From the NCBI GenBank assembly GCA_023431345.1, contig JAEYWK010000200.1:1-9802 (forward strand): DNA of 9,802 bases, in the 5' to 3' direction. Below are positions 1 to 6,428 of this stretch, piece by piece. The stretch comes from Pseudomonadota bacterium. GTDB lineage: Bacteria; Myxococcota_A; Polyangia; Polyangiales; Polyangiaceae. The notes below the pieces were generated by a model. The model did not search any database. It was not told the origin of the DNA and saw only the letters and a program-made list of their open reading frames with translations. Position numbers and translations under genes: made by a program. Each line of letters begins with the position of its first letter. Position 1 is the stretch's first letter.

Positions 1-2
1 CG

Positions 3-182
3 TGGCTAGTGGTGGTGCTCATCCGCGGCGCCACCGACGGCTGGTTCCCCTACCCGTTCCTTGACCCCGCCAAGGGGTATGGGTCCATCGGCGTGATTGT
101 GGCCGCGATCATTGTGGGCGGCGTGGCCGTGGGGTCGCTGCTGTATCGCGCCACTCGTTGGCGCATTCTCACGCCCGCTTAG
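3..182 (+). CDS. Pr6Pr-like multi-spanning membrane protein, C-terminal fragment
   Basis: The reading frame enters from outside the window and ends at TAG 180-182; 59 residues are visible. They start in a hydrophobic segment (WLVVVLIRG), then carry an RGATDGWFPYPFLDP stretch and GYGSIG, then a second hydrophobic helix (roughly IGVIVAAIIVGGVAVGSLL) and a short basic tail. The RG-x-x-x-G-W-[FY]-P-Y-P-F-L pattern followed by a last transmembrane helix matches my memory of the C-terminus of actinobacterial Pr6Pr-family membrane proteins, whose biochemical role is not established. The kinase gene begins 12 nt after the stop, so the two are probably co-transcribed. The frame and membrane character are directly visible; the family name rests on the short motif alone. 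Confidence 0.7.
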   Translation, partial: WLVVVLIRGATDGWFPYPFLDPAKGYGSIGVIVAAIIVGGVAVGSLLYRATRWRILTPA

Positions 183-194
183 GCTTAAGGCCTC

Positions 195-1121
195 ATGAGC
201 TTCGACACCATCCCGCCAGAGGCTCACCCCTCCATTACGCCCGACGCTGTGGCGGCTCTACTCGTCAGGCAGCTTCCGGACTTGGCTGGCTTGCCGCTGG
301 GAGAGCGCTTTGACGGGTGGGACTGCGCGATGTTCCGGCTGGGTGGTGGGCTGGCGGTGAGGTTGCCGCGCACCGAGGTGGCCGTGAGGTTTCTGCTGGC
401 CGAGACGCTGTGGGTGCCCAAGCTGGGCTTGGGGTGGGACTTTCCTCATCCCGAGTTTGTGGCCGCCGGTGAGCCGGGCGAGGGGTATCCGTGGCCGTGG
501 GCGGTAGTGACATGGCTGCCGGGGCTCACTGCGCTGGAGGTGCCGTTGCTGGAGAGCGAGGGCGCGGCCGTGGGCAAGGCGCTCGCGCAAGTGCATATGC
601 CGGCGCCTGCTGACGCGCCGTTCAATGACGAGCAGTCCATCTCTTTGGCCGCGCGGGACGCGAAGACTCGCGAGCGCATTGCGCGCGTTGCTGGGTTCTC
701 TGGCCCGGCTGGCGAGCGCTTGGACGCCGATGCCGCCCTGGCCCTGTGGGAAGCCGGGCTGGAAGCGGAAGCCTGGGTAGCGTCGGCCGGTGAAGTGGGG
801 GCGGTGTGGTCGCATGCGGACTTCCATGGCGCCAACGTACTCTCGGTGGACGGGCGCTTTGGCGGGATTGTGGACTGGGGGTCCATGGCGGCGTGCGACC
901 CGGCGGTGGACTTGGGGTTCATGCACACGTTGATGCCTCGTGAGGGCGTGGAGGCGGCGTTGACCGCGTACGGCGAGGCGACCGGGCGCGTGGACGATGC
1001 TTTGCTGGCGCGAGTGCGCGCGGTGGCGGTGAACAAGTGCGTGGGGGTGGCGCTCTCGGACCGGCCGCTGCCGCAAGCGATGGCGTGGCGCGCGTTCCAA
1101 GCGTTGGGTGTGGTGAGGTAG
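195..1121 (+). CDS. APH-fold phosphotransferase (aminoglycoside phosphotransferase family)
   Basis: This 308-residue cytoplasmic protein has the aminoglycoside/choline kinase-like fold. The catalytic loop is HADFHGANVL with H207, D209 and N214, matching Brenner's HxDxxxxN motif. The Mg-binding DFG equivalent is IVDWG with D227, followed by the family's D-P-A-x-D-L. The N-terminal lobe has GGLAVRLPR, where the usual nucleotide-contacting basic residue would lie, and the hinge is AVVTWLPG. Length is normal for the family. The ATG at 195 is preceded by AAGG, rather close. Members phosphorylate antibiotics or small metabolites; the substrate cannot be read from the sequence, so calling it a resistance gene is unjustified. 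It follows the Pr6Pr-like gene by 12 nt, probably in one operon. Composition is high GC, typical of the flanking chromosome. Confidence 0.88.
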   Translation: MSFDTIPPEAHPSITPDAVAALLVRQLPDLAGLPLGERFDGWDCAMFRLGGGLAVRLPRTEVAVRFLLAETLWVPKLGLGWDFPHPEFVAAGEPGEGYPWPWAVVTWLPGLTALEVPLLESEGAAVGKALAQVHMPAPADAPFNDEQSISLAARDAKTRERIARVAGFSGPAGERLDADAALALWEAGLEAEAWVASAGEVGAVWSHADFHGANVLSVDGRFGGIVDWGSMAACDPAVDLGFMHTLMPREGVEAALTAYGEATGRVDDALLARVRAVAVNKCVGVALSDRPLPQAMAWRAFQALGVVR

Positions 1122-1130
1122 CCGGTGCCC

Positions 1131-1157
1131 TTGGTGGTGGCGAGCTCCAACTACTAT
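1131..1157 (+). promoter_or_regulatory. Possible tRNA-Lys promoter
   Basis: A good -10 match, TACTAT (1152-1157), lies 8 nt before the tRNA, with a -35-like TTGGTG at 1131-1136. The spacer is 15 nt, shorter than ideal. Transcription would begin around 1164, giving a leader of only a few bases before the mature 5' end at 1166. This rests on pattern match only. Confidence 0.4.
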
Positions 1158-1165
1158 GGACGCCG

Positions 1166-1238
1166 GGGCCTCTAGCTCAGCTGGTAGAGCAGCGGACTTT
1201 TAATCCGCGGGTCGTGGGTTCGAGCCCCACGGGGCCCA
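1166..1238 (+). tRNA. tRNA-Lys (anticodon TTT)
   Basis: The full 73-nt cloverleaf can be folded by eye. The acceptor stem is GGGCCTC with GGGGCCC (one T-G wobble). The D arm is GCTC/GAGC. The anticodon stem is GCGGA/TCCGC around loop CTTTTAA, whose middle three bases are TTT. The variable loop is 5 nt. The T arm is GTGGG/CCCAC around TTCGAGC, and the discriminator base is A. No CCA is encoded (CTT follows), so the end must be added enzymatically. The TTT anticodon reads AAA and AAG lysine codons. It lies at the junction between high-GC flanking genes and the lower-GC accessory block, so its 3' end is a plausible integration site. Confidence 0.96.
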
Positions 1239-1297
1239 CTTTTGTCCCAACGCAAGTCAACCGTTGCCGGCTCGTCCGGCCCTGAAAGGTCCGCCCA

Positions 1298-1326
1298 GGC
1301 TCTCAGGGTGCGAATGGTCCTGAGCC
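1298..1326. terminator. Weak hairpin downstream of the DUF4365 gene
   Basis: The arms are GGCTCTCAGG (1298-1307) and CCTGAGCC (1319-1326) with an 11-nt loop. The inner 6 bp are perfect and the outer pairs need a 2-nt bulge. It lies 57 nt past the stop of the minus-strand gene, where a terminator is expected, but neither side has a T run. A shorter GCCGG/CCGGC pair lies at 1266-1280. Function is doubtful. Confidence 0.2.
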
Positions 1327-1382
1327 GCGCAGGCACTACCCACTGGCCAAACGCAGTCTTGGATCGACTCCGAGGGAGCGCA

Positions 1383-3173
1383 TCACGATGACCTGATGGC
1401 CCAAATCGGCCAACTCTGCATCCGGGTGAGGTCATCTTCAGACAGGGCGGCCACCAAGTAGTCCACCTCCTCTGACTCGTCCAGCAGGATCGCGCATGCA
1501 ATCTTGAAGAGGTGCGCCATTTCGTGTGCGTCCACACCGCTCATTCGATGCTTTAGCGCACGGACTTCCAAGCGTTCGTCGGATGTCATCTCGCCACGGC
1601 GGTGAAGGATCTGCCATCGGTTGAGTAGGTGATGCGGTTCGGCACCCTGGCACGAGATAAGCCACTCGTTGAGTTCGGTCGCAGCGTCGAGAAGCTCGTC
1701 CCAGCGTCTCCCACAAGAATCTGCGGCCGCGATTAGGGAAAGCACTCTTAGGTTGGCTTGCACGAACGTGGTGTCGGGCCAGTCGATGACTGTTTCGTAT
1801 GCACCAACAATGGAATCCAAGTGCAGATTCAACGTGCGAGAGAGGAGTTCGGTCTCGAACCCGCAGTCGTACGGCGTGACTGGATAGGGCTTCGAGTCCT
1901 CGTTCTCCGGACGCGCCCAGAACTGACGTCGGAAGTCCGCCGAGAACGGATCAACTAGTTTCCAGCGGTCGGGTGTATCCGTCGCGAGGGCGAAGACTAT
2001 CAGGCGCCAATCTCCCAACCGCCGCGTCACGAATCCCGGATTGGGCATCGTTCCTACGACTTCCTCGCCCCTAACAAAAGCCTTGTAGAGCACCCAAAAC
2101 TGGGAAATATCGTGTTCACCAATAGTGTCGAGGTCCAAGAGTTCTTTGTCGGCCCCTAGCACGTCGCAGAGCTCTGCCATCTGGCGGAGACCCACCTCAG
2201 CTTCATCCAAGCTACCTGCGCGTTCATCGCTGACCACTTCGCCGAGGGCGATGGGCTTCCCGTCAACCTCTATCGTGCCGGTGTCTCTGAATGCCTGCAT
2301 GAAGTCGATGGCTCGCAAGCGAGCTGCCAAGGACCCCCCTAGGCTGTACGACGCTCCGATGGCTCGAGCATCAGCCTCTTCACGCACTGTCAGTTTGACG
2401 CCGTCGCCCAGAGAGATTTCAACCGTTTCTTCGTCAATCCTCTGCCGCTGGACGCTCTGGTATGTGGTAGCGCCGGACGTAACCGTCACGGGCAACGTGC
2501 GCTTTGTGTAGTCCCCCGGCACTAGTTCAAGTACTCCCGGGAGCGCAACGGACATGCCCCCTGACGTGTGGAGCACTAGCACAACCTCTCCGGACGCCAG
2601 ATCTATGGTGAGTGGTGCGTCGAAGTTGTAGTCCCCTACGGCGTGCAACGTGAGGCTCTCCGCAACCTCCAGAAGAGCGGGATCGAAACCTGCGGCCGGA
2701 TTCTGGTCGCGACTTAACAACGCCACGAACAGTAGTGACTCCACCTCTGCGGGGTCGCCGGGTACTCGCTTCAACTCAATGGCGATCGAGTCTTCGCCCG
2801 GCGCGAGTTCGTTCAGCAAGGCTTCGATCTTGAATGGAGCGAGAATCGAGTAATAGACCGTGCAATTGCCAGAGTCCTTCTCGACCCGCACAAAGAAGTA
2901 GAACACTCCTGAGTCCTGCTGAAAGCCAAGTAAGTCAGTTCGAGAAATCCGCCAATTTTGGCGTGCCTTAGCAAGATTCTTGTAACTACGCCCTTTGACT
3001 TGGACAGGCACCCTGCCGCGGCGCGTTGAGTTCGATTGCGGTAACCCGCCATACAACTCGATGTGACCGTCAGTTAGCGGTGTCTTGTCATTCGTGTCGA
3101 TATAGGACTTGAGGTGCGGACACATCGCGATTAAGCGCTTGACCTCGCTCACAGCCAACTCTTCGACATCCAT
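1383..3173 (-). CDS. DUF4365 domain protein with a long C-terminal extension; putative nuclease
   Basis: This 596-residue soluble protein starts at ATG (complement of 3171-3173) and stops at the complement of 1383-1385. About the first 150 residues look like DUF4365, a PD-(D/E)XK-like domain: acidic residues in the first helix (E4, E10), then D35-G-H-I-E39 and a strand with Q58-V-K60-G, the QxK form also found in Mrr-type nucleases. The usual DUF4365 protein is much shorter. Here the middle (about 170-290) is rich in predicted beta strands, and the remainder (about 330-596) looks mostly helical, with W/L-rich stretches and no motif I recognise. The gene is divergent from the endonuclease gene, 188 nt apart, so the intervening region may control both. 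No clear Shine-Dalgarno precedes the start. A DNA-targeting defence role is inferred from the domain and neighbours. Confidence 0.75.
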   Translation of the reverse strand: MDVEELAVSEVKRLIAMCPHLKSYIDTNDKTPLTDGHIELYGGLPQSNSTRRGRVPVQVKGRSYKNLAKARQNWRISRTDLLGFQQDSGVFYFFVRVEKDSGNCTVYYSILAPFKIEALLNELAPGEDSIAIELKRVPGDPAEVESLLFVALLSRDQNPAAGFDPALLEVAESLTLHAVGDYNFDAPLTIDLASGEVVLVLHTSGGMSVALPGVLELVPGDYTKRTLPVTVTSGATTYQSVQRQRIDEETVEISLGDGVKLTVREEADARAIGASYSLGGSLAARLRAIDFMQAFRDTGTIEVDGKPIALGEVVSDERAGSLDEAEVGLRQMAELCDVLGADKELLDLDTIGEHDISQFWVLYKAFVRGEEVVGTMPNPGFVTRRLGDWRLIVFALATDTPDRWKLVDPFSADFRRQFWARPENEDSKPYPVTPYDCGFETELLSRTLNLHLDSIVGAYETVIDWPDTTFVQANLRVLSLIAAADSCGRRWDELLDAATELNEWLISCQGAEPHHLLNRWQILHRRGEMTSDERLEVRALKHRMSGVDAHEMAHLFKIACAILLDESEEVDYLVAALSEDDLTRMQSWPIWAIRSS

Positions 3174-3280
3174 GGGCCCATTGTGTCAGCGGGGCCTCCG
3201 CCGGAGTAGGAAGAATGCCCGTAGCGCGGCCGTACCTGTGGCGCCAAGCGCTCGGCAAGGCGGGTCGATAGAGGCAAACC

Positions 3281-3303
3281 GCGCTCGCTAAATATGCGAG
3301 CGC
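3281..3303. repeat. Perfect 8-bp inverted repeat in the divergent intergenic region
   Basis: The arms GCGCTCGC (3281-3288) and GCGAGCGC (3296-3303) are exactly complementary, separated by the AT-only spacer TAAATAT. It lies between the divergent DUF4365 and endonuclease starts, 58 nt before the latter. The symmetry fits a dimeric regulator's operator or a stem-loop in a leader. GCGCCAAG also occurs directly at 3241-3248 and 3300-3307. No regulator gene is recognised in the window. Confidence 0.5.
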
Positions 3304-3349
3304 CAAGTACTAGTGGTGGGTTGGTGGTATTGGATATCGCCAAGTTCGC

Positions 3350-3355
3350 TAACGT
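3350..3355 (+). promoter_or_regulatory. -10 element for leaderless transcription of the endonuclease gene
   Basis: TAACGT fits the actinobacterial TANNNT -10 and ends exactly 7 nt before the A of the ATG at 3362, which places +1 on the start codon. No Shine-Dalgarno is visible there. A properly spaced -35 is not evident; TTGGTG at 3321-3326 is too far and TTGGAT at 3330-3335 too near. Leaderless genes are frequent in actinobacteria, but this is a pattern match only. Confidence 0.4.
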
Positions 3356-3361
3356 GGGCGT

Positions 3362-4081
3362 ATGGACCTCACTCGCTCATTCGAGCAAGCCATCCCAGCA
3401 GAGGTTCAGGTCCGCTACACGTGGCTCGAGACTCGAAATGCGGCAGCAGTCTTGGGCGCTAGCAACCCGGTTCAATACGCGGACCTTGTCTCGGTGCTCG
3501 ATGCCTTCTGGATCTACGACAGCGACTTGCTCGTGCCCGGCGGCAACCGGGGCCAGATTCCGATTCGCCTCGACGCAGCATTCGAGACGCTGGGATGGGA
3601 TGCGGTGCGAATCAACACGACCTACTCCCTAGAGGGTCGCAGGAAGACGTCAAAGCATGCGCGAACCTATGACGACCAGTTCTTGACTTCGACAGTCGAG
3701 AACGAGGGCTTCGAGGTGGACAACCTCAAGGGCCGGGTCGCACTTGATGTGGAGTGGAATGCCAAGGACGGCAACCTCGACCGTGACCTCAGCGCATATC
3801 GCGCGCTATACGACGTTGGCCTGATCGACGTAGCAGTCATAGTCACGCGCGACCACAAGGGCATTCGCGAGGTCGCTGGTACCGATCTCGAGAGCGAAGA
3901 TGCATTTCGCCGACTTGGGACCACGACCACGACGAATATGGAGAAGCTCGCATCACGTTTGTCGCGCGGTGACGGAGGTGGGTGCCCGGTACTTGCCGTG
4001 GGCATCACCCGCGAGACTTGGGCAGGGATCGGCGTGAGTGCTCCCCAACCGCTCCCGGACCCTGAACTTGACCTCCAATAG
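3362..4081 (+). CDS. BglII/BstYI-family type II restriction endonuclease
   Basis: A 239-residue protein predicted to cut double-stranded DNA at a GATC-centred palindrome, by analogy with BglII (AGATCT) and BstYI (RGATCY). The key region is FEVDNLKGRVALDVEWNAKD followed by LDRDL: D120 and E131 with N133 fit the D...E-x-Q/N metal site of this PD-(D/E)XK subgroup, and the LDVEWNxKD...DRDL signature recurs in relatives as I remember them. Later segments, VGLIDVAVIVTRD (about 151-163) and CPVLAVGITRETW near the C-terminus, also fit. Length is ordinary for the family. The matching methyltransferase starts 59 nt downstream on the same strand. Specificity inside the family cannot be set from sequence alone. 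No separate controller (C) protein gene is present, so expression timing must be handled otherwise. Confidence 0.85.
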   Translation: MDLTRSFEQAIPAEVQVRYTWLETRNAAAVLGASNPVQYADLVSVLDAFWIYDSDLLVPGGNRGQIPIRLDAAFETLGWDAVRINTTYSLEGRRKTSKHARTYDDQFLTSTVENEGFEVDNLKGRVALDVEWNAKDGNLDRDLSAYRALYDVGLIDVAVIVTRDHKGIREVAGTDLESEDAFRRLGTTTTTNMEKLASRLSRGDGGGCPVLAVGITRETWAGIGVSAPQPLPDPELDLQ

Positions 4082-4125
4082 CGCGGCTCGCCCCGGACGG
4101 ATCAACGCCTACGTCACACCAGTGT

Positions 4126-4139
4126 CCTAGTCTTCTAGG
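4126..4139 (+). promoter_or_regulatory. -10 within a small palindrome immediately before the methyltransferase
   Basis: TAGTCT (4128-4133) is a TANNNT -10 placed 7 nt before the ATG at 4141, implying +1 at about 4140-4141 and a leaderless or nearly leaderless mRNA. It overlaps an inverted repeat, CCTAG (4126-4130) and CTAGG (4135-4139), with a 4-nt centre. A promoter of its own would let methylation proceed independently of the endonuclease transcript, and the palindrome could be a control site. No -35 match was found. Confidence 0.4.
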
Positions 4140-4140
4140 C

Positions 4141-4806
4141 ATGGCGTCCCCGTTGCGAGCAGACCTAGAACCCACACCGTTCACCCCACTGCCCGAGGTC
4201 GCGGGCGGGTTTCAGACTGTCCTCGCCGACCCGCCATGGCGGTTCACCAACCGAACCGGCAAAGTCGCGCCGGAACACCGCCGGCTAGACCGCTACGACA
4301 CGATGGACTTGGATGCGATCAAGGCTCTCCCCGTCAAGAGCGTCGTTGCCGACAACGCGCACCTATACCTGTGGGTCCCCAACGCGTTGCTGCCTGAGGG
4401 CATGCAGGTCATGGAGGCATGGGGCTTTCGATACGTGAGCAACGTGGTGTGGGCCAAGAGGCGAGCCGACGGTGGGCCGGACGGGCGCGGTGTTGGGTTC
4501 TATTTTCGGAACGTGACTGAGCTCATCCTCTTCGGCGTGCGCGGCTCCATGCGTACCCTGCCCCCCGCGCGGAGCCAGGTGAACATGATCGAGTCCCGCA
4601 AGCGCGAGCACTCTCGGAAGCCCGACGAGCAGTATGACCTCATTGAGGCTTGCTCCCCTGGACCATTCCTCGAGCTCTTCGCAAGACACCCGCGGGACGG
4701 CTGGGAAGTTTGGGGCAACGAGGCGGGTACCGACGAGCCCCGTGGGCGCGCCCACAAGGGATATGAGGGTGGGCCGATTCGGCGCGAACTCAGCGTGGTG
4801 AACTAA
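4141..4806 (+). CDS. MT-A70 family DNA adenine-N6 methyltransferase (modification enzyme)
   Basis: A 221-residue SAM-dependent methyltransferase. The catalytic motif IV is DPPW at residues 30-33, following FQTVLA. An NAHLYLWVPNALL strand-helix segment, a VVWAK strand and the C-terminal SxGPFLELFAR...GWEVWGNEAG block follow in the order typical of MT-A70 proteins. Bacterial type II members such as M.MunI methylate adenine at N6. Being directly downstream of a BglII/BstYI-like endonuclease, it should protect the same site, presumably on the adenine of GATC. No target-recognition domain is fused, as expected for a type II enzyme. The start codon directly follows a -10-like element and has no Shine-Dalgarno. 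M.BglII, in contrast, is described as an N4-cytosine enzyme, so this pairing would use a different chemistry. Confidence 0.88.
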   Translation: MASPLRADLEPTPFTPLPEVAGGFQTVLADPPWRFTNRTGKVAPEHRRLDRYDTMDLDAIKALPVKSVVADNAHLYLWVPNALLPEGMQVMEAWGFRYVSNVVWAKRRADGGPDGRGVGFYFRNVTELILFGVRGSMRTLPPARSQVNMIESRKREHSRKPDEQYDLIEACSPGPFLELFARHPRDGWEVWGNEAGTDEPRGRAHKGYEGGPIRRELSVVN

Positions 4807-4998
4807 TTCCGACCATAGCCGGATAGAGCAAGCCACATCGTTCGCCGACTACCCAGCCGTGAGAGTTCGCGAGTCGCTTCGACGACCCCGGAGCCTCCGA
4901 CGGCTCGTATGCGCCCGTTTTGGCGGGTGGACGGAGAGCCCCAACAATGTCCAGTCACTCAAGTAAAGGCACCGGAGACCCTCGGCGCGCAGTATCTT

Positions 4999-5014
4999 GG
5001 AGGTGGAGGGGTGA
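4999..5014 (+). promoter_or_regulatory. Strong purine-rich ribosome binding site before the membrane protein ORF
   Basis: GGAGGTGGAGGGGTGA runs up to 4 nt before the ATG at 5018, giving two overlapping Shine-Dalgarno cores. It is the best translation signal in the window and fixes this start. It contrasts with the R-M genes, which lack one. The rest of 4807-4998 holds no gene and no clear promoter; a small CCCG/CGGG hairpin lies near 4914-4927. Confidence 0.65.
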
Positions 5015-5017
5015 GAC

Positions 5018-5350
5018 ATGGATAGCGGAGTTATCGTCGCAAGTGCGGTTTTTGTCGTTTTGGTCGCAGTCGCTCTCTGGATCATGTTGCGGTCGCCGGA
5101 CCGCGTTAGGTTCCGCATCCCTTGGCTGTTCTCGTTCTCCGGAAAACGAATATCTCATCGCGATAGCCAAGTCACAGCGTCGGATGTGAGGTCGACTAAG
5201 GGACGTGTGAGTATCGCGTCAGAGGGCGACCTCACCGCGCGCCGGGTCGAAGCAGAACGAGACATACACATCGAAGGTGGGGTGGGTAGAACCGTCGAAG
5301 CATTGCGACAGGAACCCCCCCGGAAAAGTAGGAAAGGCAAGAGCGACTGA
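5018..5350 (+). CDS. Small membrane-anchored protein with short beta-strand repeats
   Basis: I do not recognise this 110-residue protein. Residues about 4-24 form one hydrophobic helix (VIVASAVFVVLVAVALWIML) followed by basic residues, suggesting a single N-terminal anchor with the rest in the cytoplasm. Residues about 50-87 show a regular alternation (VTASDV, GRVSIAS, GDLTARRV, ERDIHIEG) with about ten residues per turn, as in small beta-helical or bactofilin-like repeats. The tail is basic (RKSRKGKSD). The start is set by a strong ribosome binding site. The next ORF overlaps its last 74 nt in the +1 frame, and a run of seven C (5315-5321) lies in the overlap. A +1 shift there would continue into that ORF, so this may be only the N-terminal part of a 469-residue protein. 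Confidence 0.65.
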   Translation: MDSGVIVASAVFVVLVAVALWIMLRSPDRVRFRIPWLFSFSGKRISHRDSQVTASDVRSTKGRVSIASEGDLTARRVEAERDIHIEGGVGRTVEALRQEPPRKSRKGKSD

Positions 5351-6428
5351 GGTTCGACTCGAAGGTATCCGGTCGAATGCTTCAGTCCTTGTCTTTACCC
5401 ACAACTTTGCACGCTCCACGCTAACGGCCGAAAATCCATCAACAGTCGTTGCTTCCGGCGTTACTGCTGGCGAGATGGTCGTCAAAGTTCAGAATGAGTT
5501 TCAGATCCGCGCCAATCCGGTGCGGCCATTCGAACTGACTCAGCTGGAACTTGAGCATCTGGCCGACCTTCGCTCATTGGCGCTGAGGCGGCCCTTGTTC
5601 ACTGACGCACTCGCCGAGGCTACTCACAGGAACGACGTGGCGTTGCAGAGCGGCGACCACACCGATGCCGTCCTCAGGGAAGCGGTTCAGTTTCTCTATG
5701 CGCTTCCGGCGTTCCTCACGAGCGACTTAAGTGACGCGGAGGCGTTGATCGTGTCGTCCTTCGCGCGATCGGCAGGACACGCAACCCGTGACTTGGGCTT
5801 GAGGCGTCAAGGATTGCAGGTTGCGCAGTTGGGCCTCTGGGCGTCGCTTAGTGCACGGAGCGCCGCACAACGAAACGAGCGACGACGCCTTCACGACATT
5901 GCGAGCGTGGCGGCGTACAAACTCGGGGATCTGGACGCGGCTGAGGGTCACCTCGCACGCGCGTCAGAACTCGCGTCGACGGCTTACGCTAGCGCGCGTG
6001 TCGCCGCGACGCGAGCCAGCCTCATGCATCAACCTGAACGCGCGCTCGTTGAACTAAACGGTCGTGCAATCGATGCAATTGCAATTGACCATAGCCCGTC
6101 GTTGGCCGCGGACGTAGTGAGACTCCGCGTGCGTGCCGCAATCCGGATCGGCACGCCGACAATGCGCAAGCTCGCAGAAGATGATCTGACCCGAGCTGCT
6201 GTCATAGGTAGCGCGGAGACGCGTCCCGAGCGGTACGTACAAAGGTTTCATGAACTTGAAACAGAACTGCTCGTCTTGTTAACCGATTCTGGAAGGCAGA
6301 TTTCCTGGAGGCAGATAGACCAGCGATTCAACGAATTGCGGAATACTCTCCAGAGGATCGGCGGCGGTCGCCAAGAAAGGATGCGCAACTTGGAGAACCT
6401 TGCACGAATGCGGATGCTCCACGGATGA
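5277..6428 (+). CDS. Helical-repeat (TPR-like) protein, possibly the C-terminal part of the upstream ORF
   Basis: Unrecognised. The longest in-frame start is GTG 5277 (383 aa); it lies inside the previous gene and lacks a ribosome binding site. The only ATG in the N-terminal region is at 5475 (317 aa), also with a poor site. Residues about 24-75 of the long form continue a beta-repeat style (ARSTLTAEN, STVVASGVTAGEMVVKV) like the upstream protein; the remainder is helical, with TPR-like stretches such as AYKLGDLDAAEGHLARASELA and a charged C-terminus with a likely coiled coil (ELRNTLQRIGGGRQERMRNLENLARM). It reads as a protein-binding scaffold. Its TGA overlaps the glycosyltransferase ATG (ATGA, 6425-6428), so the two are translationally coupled. 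Poor starts and a shared repeat style make a fused product with the upstream ORF plausible. Confidence 0.65.
   Translation: MGWVEPSKHCDRNPPGKVGKARATEVRLEGIRSNASVLVFTHNFARSTLTAENPSTVVASGVTAGEMVVKVQNEFQIRANPVRPFELTQLELEHLADLRSLALRRPLFTDALAEATHRNDVALQSGDHTDAVLREAVQFLYALPAFLTSDLSDAEALIVSSFARSAGHATRDLGLRRQGLQVAQLGLWASLSARSAAQRNERRRLHDIASVAAYKLGDLDAAEGHLARASELASTAYASARVAATRASLMHQPERALVELNGRAIDAIAIDHSPSLAADVVRLRVRAAIRIGTPTMRKLAEDDLTRAAVIGSAETRPERYVQRFHELETELLVLLTDSGRQISWRQIDQRFNELRNTLQRIGGGRQERMRNLENLARMRMLHG
5315..5321 (+). other. Run of seven C at the overlap: possible +1 frameshift site or indel
   Basis: In the frame of the small membrane protein the run reads CCC CCC C.., two proline codons then CGG. 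Proline CCC runs are known slippery contexts for +1 frameshifting. Moving +1 here leaves the ending RKSRKGKSD and enters the helical-repeat frame at GKVGKARATEV. Removing one C would give the same fusion, so a sequencing or assembly error or a length-variable tract is equally possible. Confidence 0.45.

Noticed and set aside
258..1100. 280-codon open frame on the minus strand opposite the APH-fold kinase
   Set aside because: It is His/Arg/Pro-rich, lacks family motifs, and mirrors a well-supported gene; long antisense frames are expected in GC-rich DNA.
6064..6090. GCAAT repeated three times within the helical-repeat gene
   Set aside because: The local repeat encodes an ordinary AIDAIAID stretch in frame; three short copies do not make a regulatory array.
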